A stretch of DNA of 13,180 nt, taken from positions 1-13,180 of the forward strand of contig CAJUAP010000087.1 in assembly GCA_910584435.1 (NCBI GenBank). Reading direction: 5' to 3'. The first letter of the stretch is position 1. Every line of letters begins with the position of its first letter. Shown here in pieces: positions 6,428 through 11,732 of the stretch. A program made the translations under genes and the position numbers. Under the pieces are notes generated by a model. It was not told where the DNA came from. It saw only the letters and a list, made by a program, of their open reading frames with translations, and searched no databases. The DNA comes from an uncultured Acetatifactor sp. (lineage in GTDB: Bacteria; Bacillota; Clostridia; Lachnospirales; Lachnospiraceae).

Positions 6428-6529
6428 TATACTGCAGACCACCAGGATTTGTGGTGATGCCCCTGGGGAAATACCTGGCTGGCGGTCTGCAGCCGGGGGG
6501 CATTGCAAATTGAATCGGTGTGCAGTATA
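6428..6529. mobile_element. 102-bp MITE-like element, copy A
   Basis: Bounded by perfect 9-bp terminal inverted repeats TATACTGCA (6428-6436) and TGCAGTATA (6521-6529). Inside, arms 6432-6445 and 6479-6492 pair at 13 of 14 positions. If the outermost TA pairs are a target duplication, the ends are TACTGCA/TGCAGTA, as in elements moved by Tc1/IS630-type transposases; this is an inference. Copy B at 7297-7398 has exactly the same length with about 17 differences by hand alignment. It fills most of the gap between the second membrane protein and the ATPase. Confidence 0.8.
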
Positions 6530-6570
6530 ACTTATGACGGGGTTTTATGACATTGGTATGGAGGAATATT

Positions 6571-7323
6571 ATGCTGGAAATCAAATCTTTGCGGAAAATT
6601 TATTATGGTAAAACGGGCGGTGTGGAGGCATTGAAGCATGTGGATTTGAAGATGGAGCCGGGGGAAATTATAGGGCTGTTCGGGGAAAACGGCGCAGGGA
6701 AGACGACGCTTTTGAAAAGCATTCTTGGTTTCCTGGACTATCAGGGAGAAATTCTGCTGGACGGAGAGAAAATAGACAGAAGCAATATAGCCCGACTGTC
6801 CTATGCAACTTGTGAGCATTCGTTTTTCCCGAACCTGACACCGGAGGAGCACAGAGATTTTTATAAAATGCATTTTCACACCTTTCGGGGGAAGAGGTTT
6901 GCAGCGTTGATGGACTTTTTCGAGCTGCCCGGAAAAAAGGCGGTAAAACATTATTCCGTGGGACAGAAAAATCAATTTGAAGTGATATTGGCTTTGTGCC
7001 AGGGAGCGGAGTATATCCTGATGGACGAGCCTTTTGCAGGGAATGATGTATTTAACAGGGAAGATTTCTATAAGGTGCTGCTGGGGATTCTGGAACCGGA
7101 GGAAACCATATTTTTGTCCACACATTTGATAGAGGAAGTGGAACATTTTATAGGGCGTGCGGTATTGCTCCGGCAGGGCAGGATTGCGGGGGATATTACC
7201 ACATTGGAACTGGAAGAACAGGGAAGGACACTGATGGATTATGTCAGGGAAGTGTGGCACTATCGCCCGGACAGGGTAAATAAGGCATTCTTCTCATATA
7301 CTGCAGAACGCCGGGATTTATAG
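6571..7323 (+). CDS. ABC transporter ATP-binding protein
   Basis: 250 residues from ATG 6571, chosen for the GGAGG just upstream; an earlier ATG at 6547 is less well placed. Walker A GENGAGKTT at 38-46, Walker B YILMDEP at 148-154, and switch His185 in STHLIEE are intact. The ABC signature is YSVGQ (128-132) instead of LSGGQ, and the Q-loop region reads YATCEHSFFPN, with Cys where Gln normally stands. Nucleotide binding is likely, but coupling to the permease may be altered. Residues 211-250 form a short C-terminal extension. The last eight residues (YTAERRDL) and the stop codon come from the MITE-like copy B. Likely energises the two membrane proteins encoded upstream; substrate unknown. Confidence 0.92.
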   Translation: MLEIKSLRKIYYGKTGGVEALKHVDLKMEPGEIIGLFGENGAGKTTLLKSILGFLDYQGEILLDGEKIDRSNIARLSYATCEHSFFPNLTPEEHRDFYKMHFHTFRGKRFAALMDFFELPGKKAVKHYSVGQKNQFEVILALCQGAEYILMDEPFAGNDVFNREDFYKVLLGILEPEETIFLSTHLIEEVEHFIGRAVLLRQGRIAGDITTLELEEQGRTLMDYVREVWHYRPDRVNKAFFSYTAERRDL

Positions 7324-7398
7324 TGACGTCTCTGGGAAAGTACCTGGCTGGCGGTCTGCAGCCGGGTTGTACTGCAAATTTAACCGGCGTGCAGTATA
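7297..7398. mobile_element. 102-bp MITE-like element, copy B, overlapping the ATPase 3' end
   Basis: TATACTGCA (7297-7305) and TGCAGTATA (7390-7398) are the same perfect terminal repeats as in copy A, and the spacing is identical. Its first 27 bp encode the end and stop of the ABC ATPase; the rest lies before the lipoprotein gene. The central CTGGCTGGCGGTCTGCAGCC is unchanged between the copies. Confidence 0.8.
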
Positions 7399-7449
7399 GA
7401 TTGTCCGGAAGCTGGGTGTATGCCGTTATGGCAGGGAGGTAGGTGTATA

Positions 7450-9012
7450 ATGAGAAAAGCTTTGGTGGTTTCAGTGATTGTGCTGCTGGCGGCGTGTATC
7501 GGTCTGCCCTGTGCATGCCGGAAAATAGACAGTGAAAAGGAAAGCATTATTATCGTGGAGGAACCGCTCTGTGGTGATCCGGCTGCGGCATCCGGCATTA
7601 CGCTGCAGATGGCAACCTGTCTGGATGATTATAGGCATTTTTACATAAGCAGGGACGGATGGAATGTGCGGTGGGACACGGTATATGACATTGGCGTTGG
7701 GAAGGAGGCTGAGAGTGTATTTGCATTTTCATTCCGCAAAACCGGCCAGGTTGAGGTGCAAGGGGAAAACTATATAGAATGCATGCTGAAAAGGAGTTTC
7801 GGCACAGCTTACGGGGATGATTCCAGTGAAGCCATTCCGCTGGATCATATTGCAAATTATCCCCTGCCTGAGGTGTATGATGTCGCAGGGCGGACGGCGG
7901 CAGGGGAGGAAAGGATTGAAATTATTTCCCTCAGTGACTACTATGAATATTATCCTGTGGAAGAATTTAAAATATGCAGTGGGCAGGGCAAAAATATTAC
8001 AAATACACCTTATGGAAGCGGAGAATTGTTTTTGACGGATTTTTTTCATATCCCGCCAGGGGGAGATACGGCGGAAGTGGCAGTGAAGAAGAATGAAGAG
8101 AATGATGTAACACGTTTCCACATTTATACGAGGCAGGTCGGCGGCGTCCTTTCGGCATCGGCCATCGGGGAGAGAGGGGGATATTATGTGTATTGCTGTA
8201 CCGATGAGGACGGAAATTATGAGGACAGGGGACAGAACAAGGGGATTTTTTACATTCCCTGTCAATGGGAAAACGGCGGAAGGAACGTTTCTGTGGATTG
8301 GAGGCATATCAGGAAAGTATGCGATCAGCCGGAAGGTCTGGTCCCTTTGAAAATGATGCTGGATGAGGTCCGGGGGCGGCTGTTTCTGGTTCTGCACGAT
8401 GAGAAGGAATTTTGGCTTGCCGTTTATACACTGGAGGGGGAGGTCCCGGTATTGGTGCAGCAGATTCCGGTAATGGCAGGCTGTGAAAGGGAAGACGGCA
8501 TGGCGGATAGTCCTTATTTCCGGCAGATGACGGTGGAAGAGGGAGGTATCCTGCTGACTTGGAGGGATAATTCTTTTGCTTTTATAGCGGAAGAGAATGG
8601 GCGGTATAGGCTGTGGTATGGCGGTAAATTCCCGGCGGATGGGAGGGATGAGATGATTCTCTCCCAGGCACCGGCTGGGGGAGATGGGCTTTTGCAGTTT
8701 CAGGAGAGCAGAGCTGCTTATGCTGCAAACAGGCAATATCCTGATATCCGGCAGAATATCCAGGGAGAAAATGAAAGCTTTACGGTGGGGAATGCATGCT
8801 TTTTTGACGGGGAGCGTCTGGTACTGGCGGCTATGACCACATGGGAACATCCGGATGTGCTGCTGTCAGTTTATCATGAAGACGGGCTGGCATATTGCGG
8901 ACTATATAAAGTGTGGGAAGCAGACCGGGCATACACATGGTTTGCACAGGTTTATACAGTACCCCAGAGGTATGGGGAAAAGGAGTGCATCAGAATACAG
9001 GGGCGCCCTTGA
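7450..9012 (+). CDS. putative lipoprotein of unknown function
   Basis: 520 residues from ATG 7450, preceded by GGGAGGT. The N-terminus MRKALVVSVIVLLAAC is a short signal peptide with lipobox LAAC, predicting lipidation at Cys16; further Cys residues at 21 and 23 follow. The mature part is acidic, rich in Gly, Tyr, Trp and Glu, with no other membrane segment, so it should be anchored outside the cytoplasmic membrane. Recurring strand-like patches such as EKEFWLAVYTLEGEVPVLVQ and FAFIAEENGRYRLWYGG suggest a beta-rich, possibly propeller-like fold, which is a guess. I do not recognise a family. As the last gene of the GntR/ABC cluster it could be the sensor or accessory protein of the transporter. 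A 373-codon open frame on the opposite strand is a shadow. Confidence 0.82.
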   Translation: MRKALVVSVIVLLAACIGLPCACRKIDSEKESIIIVEEPLCGDPAAASGITLQMATCLDDYRHFYISRDGWNVRWDTVYDIGVGKEAESVFAFSFRKTGQVEVQGENYIECMLKRSFGTAYGDDSSEAIPLDHIANYPLPEVYDVAGRTAAGEERIEIISLSDYYEYYPVEEFKICSGQGKNITNTPYGSGELFLTDFFHIPPGGDTAEVAVKKNEENDVTRFHIYTRQVGGVLSASAIGERGGYYVYCCTDEDGNYEDRGQNKGIFYIPCQWENGGRNVSVDWRHIRKVCDQPEGLVPLKMMLDEVRGRLFLVLHDEKEFWLAVYTLEGEVPVLVQQIPVMAGCEREDGMADSPYFRQMTVEEGGILLTWRDNSFAFIAEENGRYRLWYGGKFPADGRDEMILSQAPAGGDGLLQFQESRAAYAANRQYPDIRQNIQGENESFTVGNACFFDGERLVLAAMTTWEHPDVLLSVYHEDGLAYCGLYKVWEADRAYTWFAQVYTVPQRYGEKECIRIQGRP

Positions 9013-9024
9013 GTGAAATTTTTT

Positions 9025-9177
9025 ATACCATGGAAAATCTGTTCATACCATGGTATAATGTTCATATGCGCTGAAGCGCGTGTAATTATGGTATCATGTT
9101 GACACAGAAATGCATTGTGTCAACTGCTGATTCCATGTGCGCTGAAGTTATGGTATAAAGTTGACACAGGCACATGG
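9025..9177. repeat. cluster of degenerate iterons and palindromes
   Basis: This stretch without a gene holds several ordered repeats. ATACCATGGTAT at 9045-9056 is a perfect 12-bp palindrome, with half of it also at 9025-9033. The word ATGGTAT(A/C)A(T/A)GTT occurs three times, from 9050, 9088 and 9150. GCGCTGAAG occurs twice (9068-9076, 9138-9146). GTTGACACA occurs at 9098 and 9160 and, inverted, at 9116-9124, so that 9098-9124 is a perfect 9-bp stem. CCATGTGC (9133-9140) pairs with GCACATGG (9170-9177). No T run follows any of these, so they are not terminators. Confidence 0.7.
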
Positions 9178-9393
9178 CGGATTTCTGCCAAGGAAAAACA
9201 GCGATAAACCGGCTCTTGTTGTGGAATTGAAATGGGATCATTCTGCAGAGAGCGCAATTCGTCAGATGAAGCAGAGGAAATATGTGGAGGCATTGAAGGA
9301 TTATAAGGGAAGTTACTGCTTGTGGGGATTAATTATAACAAAAAAGACAAATCACATAATTGTATTATAGTGCAGTTTGATATGACAAAATGA
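9165..9393 (+). pseudogene. C-terminal remnant of a PD-(D/E)XK / AAA-ATPase-like protein
   Basis: One frame reads LPRKNSDKPALVVELKWD, then SAESAIRQMKQRKYVEALKD and YKG, the nuclease-like C-terminal domain of the AAA-ATPase-like/PDDEXK_9 family common in gut anaerobes; VVELKWD carries the E-x-K of the nuclease core. After YKG near 9310 the frame is wrong. One base further the sequence continues KLLLVGINYNKKDKSHNCII to a TGA at 9391-9393, exactly what the family shows after this point, so a single base has been lost. The 5' side is also broken: MADF is read in another frame just before LPRKNSD. No ATPase part is present; full members exceed 500 residues. This is a dead fragment. Confidence 0.75.
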
Positions 9394-9407
9394 CAGGATA
9401 TAGGGAA

Positions 9408-9490
9408 TTTACCGCAGGGCACTGGTTAAACGTATATGGCTGGCGTTATGCAGTCAGGTTACTCGGAAATGTTAGCTGTTAAGCAGTATA
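9408..9490. mobile_element. degraded relative of the 102-bp MITE-like element, copy C
   Basis: The right part (9437-9490) aligns with copies A and B: TGGCTGGCG, TGCAG, CAGGTT or CGGGTT, AAAT, and the end AGCAGTATA. The left end TTTACCGCA resembles TATACTGCA. It is about 20 bp shorter than the intact copies and has many substitutions. Confidence 0.45.
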
Positions 9491-9547
9491 CATTATCATG
9501 GTACAGTTTGATTCTTTTGGCAGGCAGAATTTGTATAAGTTTGTCCA

Positions 9548-9612
9548 TGCATAAAATATACAGATTAAATGTATAAATATGAATAGAAAAAATAATTTTG
9601 TATAAAAATAAA
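9548..9612 (+). promoter_or_regulatory. ARG-box-like ArgR/AhrC sites upstream of argC
   Basis: Three AT-rich sites resemble TGNATWWWWATNCA: TGCATAAAATATACA (9548-9562, one base longer in the middle), TGTATAAATATGAA (9570-9583, one mismatch) and TGTATAAAAATAAA (9599-9612, one mismatch). The first two are centred about 21 bp apart. The last site ends 8 bp before the -35. They resemble the sites in front of argG, pointing to joint control by an arginine repressor. Confidence 0.6.
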
Positions 9613-9619
9613 AAAATAG

Positions 9620-9647
9620 TGGACTTTTATGCAAAAAGTGGTATGAT
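9620..9647 (+). promoter_or_regulatory. argC operon promoter candidate
   Basis: TGGACT (9620-9625), 16-bp spacer, TATGAT (9642-9647). Transcription would start near 9654, leaving a leader of about 170 nt that consists almost entirely of the repeat-hairpin-repeat module. Confidence 0.55.
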
Positions 9648-9664
9648 ATCAGGAGAGTGTAGTT

Positions 9665-9810
9665 GGGATAATGTCAGTGGGCATGGTGTTGCGGAACTGG
9701 AAAACAGTAACGGCAGGCCCGCTGCCGGATGGATTTCCAGACGCAGGAATTAAGCGTATGGAAATTCATCCCGGGATAATGGCAGTGGGTATGGTGTTAC
9801 GAAACTGGAA
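9665..9810 (+). promoter_or_regulatory. repeat-hairpin-repeat module in the argC leader
   Basis: Two 38-bp direct repeats (9665-9702 and 9773-9810) differ at four positions and begin 108 bp apart. Between them are a GC hairpin CGGCAG/CTGCCG and a 13-bp stem, GGATGGATTTCCA with TGGAAATTCATCC (one G-T pair). The second repeat ends two bases before the GGAGG ribosome site of argC. The same arrangement occurs in front of argJ (11578-11719): AACTGG ending of both repeats, AGTAA..CGGC after the first repeat, the GATGGATTT arm, and exactly 31 bases from CATCC to the second AACTGG. It is a diverged copy of one element. Confidence 0.8.
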
Positions 9811-9826
9811 TGGAGGAAAAACATGA
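9671..9826 (+). CDS. possible 51-codon leader ORF overlapping argC
   Basis: From ATG 9671 the module stays open for 51 codons and stops at TGA 9824-9826, overlapping the argC ATG as ATGA, a typical translational-coupling junction. The direct repeats are in frame: MSVGMVLRNWK and MAVGMVLRNWN. Three of the four differences between them are synonymous third-position changes, which hints at coding constraint. Against it, the only Shine-Dalgarno-like stretch (AGGAG, 9651-9655) is 15 bases away and near the predicted transcript start. The parallel frame before argJ, which shares EIHPG and RLRNWN in the same order, has no usable start codon. Treat as a candidate only. Confidence 0.3.
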   Translation: MSVGMVLRNWKTVTAGPLPDGFPDAGIKRMEIHPGIMAVGMVLRNWNGGKT

Positions 9827-10881
9827 TAAGAGCAGGGATTATCGGAGCCACGGGTTATGCGGGAGGGGAACTGGTCAGACTTCTTGCAGGTCACAAAGAG
9901 GCGGAGATTGTCTGGTATGGTTCCCACAGTTACATAGACAAGAAGTATTATGAAGTATACCGGAATATGTTTCGGATTGTGGAGGACGTGTGCAGGGATG
10001 ACAATCTGTCAGAACTTGCGGAACAGGCGGATGTGATTTTCACTGCAACGCCCCAGGGATTTCTGGCAGGAGTATTGACGGAAGAAATATTGAATAAGGT
10101 AAAAATCATAGATCTCTCTGCAGATTACCGTATTAAGGATGTGGCAGTGTATGAACAATGGTACGGCATAGAGCATAAATCGCCCCAGTTTATCCAGGAG
10201 GCGGTTTACGGGCTGTGTGAGCTGAACAGGAGTCAGATTACCGGCAGCACAAGGCTGATAGCGAATCCCGGATGTTATACCACCTGTTCTATTTTGACGG
10301 CATATCCCTTGGTCAAGGAAGGGATGATTGATGCGGGGACATTGATTGTGGATGCAAAGTCAGGAACCTCCGGTGCGGGAAGAGGGGCAAAGGTGCCGAA
10401 TCTGTTCTGCGAGGTGAATGAAAATATGAAAGCTTACGGTGTGGCAAGCCACCGTCATACACCGGAAATCGAAGAACAGCTTGGATATGCGGGAAACTGC
10501 AGGGTTACGATTAATTTTACCCCTCATCTGGTGCCCATGAACAGGGGGATTCTGGTGACAGAGTATGCCGATTTGAAGAGGAAAGCCGATGGGACGCTTC
10601 CTTCCTGGGATGAAGTTAAGGCAGTGTATGATCGCTATTACGGGGATGAGAAATTTGTCCGCGTATTGGAAAAGGGGTGCTGTCCTGAGACAAAATGGGT
10701 GGAAGGCAGTAATTATGTGGATATTGGTTTTGTAGTGGACGAAAGGACAGGCCGGGTCATTATGATGGGAGCGCTGGATAACCTGGTGAAGGGCGCTGCA
10801 GGCCAGGCAGTGCAGAATATGAATCTGTTGTTTGGTCTGAAAGAAAGCGAAGGGTTAGAGCTGGTTCCATGTTTCCCGTAG
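9823..10881 (+). CDS. argC: N-acetyl-gamma-glutamyl-phosphate reductase
   Basis: NADPH-dependent reduction of N-acetylglutamyl phosphate to the semialdehyde, third step of ornithine/arginine synthesis, in the cytosol. 352 residues, normal for type 1 ArgC. The nucleotide-binding loop GATGYAGGELVRLL is at 8-21, the catalytic Cys151 lies in ANPGCYTT, SGTSGAGRGAK spans 180-190, and the conserved HRHTPEIEEQLG is at 210-221. GGAGG precedes the ATG at a good distance. It is the first enzyme gene of the operon, downstream of ARG-box-like sites and a repeat-rich leader. A 7-bp stem at the stop codon (10872-10892) lacks a T run, so transcription probably continues into the following genes. Confidence 0.97.
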   Translation: MIRAGIIGATGYAGGELVRLLAGHKEAEIVWYGSHSYIDKKYYEVYRNMFRIVEDVCRDDNLSELAEQADVIFTATPQGFLAGVLTEEILNKVKIIDLSADYRIKDVAVYEQWYGIEHKSPQFIQEAVYGLCELNRSQITGSTRLIANPGCYTTCSILTAYPLVKEGMIDAGTLIVDAKSGTSGAGRGAKVPNLFCEVNENMKAYGVASHRHTPEIEEQLGYAGNCRVTINFTPHLVPMNRGILVTEYADLKRKADGTLPSWDEVKAVYDRYYGDEKFVRVLEKGCCPETKWVEGSNYVDIGFVVDERTGRVIMMGALDNLVKGAAGQAVQNMNLLFGLKESEGLELVPCFP

Positions 10882-10892
10882 AAACCGGGAAA
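10872..10892 (+). other. hairpin across the argC stop codon
   Basis: TTTCCCG (10872-10878) pairs with CGGGAAA (10886-10892) around the TAG. Without a T run it is more likely an mRNA processing or stability element than a terminator. The 227 bp between argC and the next start contain nothing else convincing apart from a 13-bp palindrome CTGTCAGTGACAG (11058-11070). Confidence 0.35.
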
Positions 10893-11108
10893 ATTAAGTG
10901 AAAATCCGGCAAAGCGTGAAGTCAGGGAAGCGGTGCACAAAAATTCTGATATCCTGCAGAAAAGGGAGATTGTAATACGGAAGAGAGAATCCAGGAGTGT
11001 GTTATTGAGGAATATGACTGCTCTTTCGGGTAAGATGATGTATGCTGAGGCATATGGCTGTCAGTGACAGAGAGCAATGCATGTGATGAGGAAAGACGGG
11101 ACAAGAGG

Positions 11109-11570
11109 ATGAAGAAAGCATTTACAATCAGGACAATGACAATTGAGGATTATGAGGGATTATATGCCCTGTGGATGACCATACGCGGATTTGGTATCCG
11201 CAGTATCGATGATTCCAGAGAAGGCGTGGAGCGCTTTCTGCGGAGGAATCCTGAGGGCAGCGTGGTGGCGGCAGCAGAAGACGGCGCCATTGTGGGAGGT
11301 ATTCTCTGCGGCCATGACGGCAGAAGAGGGTGTCTCTATCATGTGTGTGTCAGGGAGGATTACCGCAGGAACGGTATCGGCAAGGCTATGGTAGTGCATT
11401 GCATGAATGCTTTGAAGGCAGAAGGAATCAACAAGGTCAGCCTGATTGCGTTTACAAAAAATGATGTGGGCAATGCTTTCTGGAATCAGGTGGGCTGGAC
11501 GAGGCGGGAGGATTTGAACTATTATGACTTTACGCTGAATGAGGCAAATATCACCGAATTTAATAAATAA
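11109..11570 (+). CDS. GNAT-family N-acetyltransferase, YpeA-like
   Basis: 153 residues from ATG 11109. An in-frame start at 11064 would add 15 residues before the normal beginning of the fold (FTIRTMTIEDYEGLYALW), so the later start is preferred, although its ribosome site (GAGGAAAG) is distant. The GNAT acetyl-CoA site R-x-x-G-x-G is seen as RRNGIG at 86-91 after the strand CLYHVCV. The preceding VGGILCGHDGRRG (62-74) closely resembles the 'GGYDGHRG' segment of E. coli YpeA. NDVGNAFWNQVGW (118-130) is the conserved motif B region. GNAT enzymes transfer acetyl from acetyl-CoA to an amine. Lying between argC and argJ, it might supply N-acetylglutamate, but short YpeA-type proteins also act on other amines or protein N-termini, so the substrate is unknown. 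Confidence 0.88.
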   Translation: MKKAFTIRTMTIEDYEGLYALWMTIRGFGIRSIDDSREGVERFLRRNPEGSVVAAAEDGAIVGGILCGHDGRRGCLYHVCVREDYRRNGIGKAMVVHCMNALKAEGINKVSLIAFTKNDVGNAFWNQVGWTRREDLNYYDFTLNEANITEFNK

Positions 11571-11577
11571 AAAGAGT

Positions 11578-11719
11578 GGATGTCAGGGTAGTGAAGGCCG
11601 ATTACGGAACTGGAGCAGTAAACGGCCTGAAGTACCCAGATGGATTTACGGAAGCGTTGCTGTGCTTACGGAAATCCATCCAGGATGTCAGGGTAGTGAA
11701 GGCCGATTACGGAACTGGA
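11578..11719 (+). promoter_or_regulatory. repeat-hairpin-repeat module in front of argJ
   Basis: Two identical 37-bp direct repeats (11578-11614 and 11683-11719) begin 105 bp apart. Between them GATGGATTT and AAATCCATC pair perfectly, and an inner AAGC/GCTT stem is set off by a symmetrical ACGG/ACGG internal loop. The second repeat runs into TAGGAG, the ribosome site of argJ. It shares its plan and several words with the argC leader module. It fills nearly the whole gap between the acetyltransferase gene and argJ. Confidence 0.8.
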
Positions 11720-11732
11720 ATAGGAGATAAAT

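Noticed and set aside
6532..7260. 242-codon open frame on the minus strand
   Set aside because: It is antisense to the ABC ATPase, whose Walker motifs show which strand is coding.
7729..8850. Long open frame of 373 codons on the minus strand
   Set aside because: It is antisense to the lipoprotein gene, has no ribosome site, and its composition (many Ile, Pro, His, Phe, Cys) is typical of a shadow frame. The plus-strand gene has a signal peptide, lipobox and operon context.
9001..9030. GGGCGCCC followed by TTTTTT as a terminator of the lipoprotein gene
   Set aside because: The palindrome has no loop and is separated from the T run by about 10 bases, so it would not form a working terminator.
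9654..9822. argC leader considered as a T-box or arginine riboswitch
   Set aside because: I see no T-box motif, specifier loop, terminator with a T run, or known arginine-binding RNA pattern.
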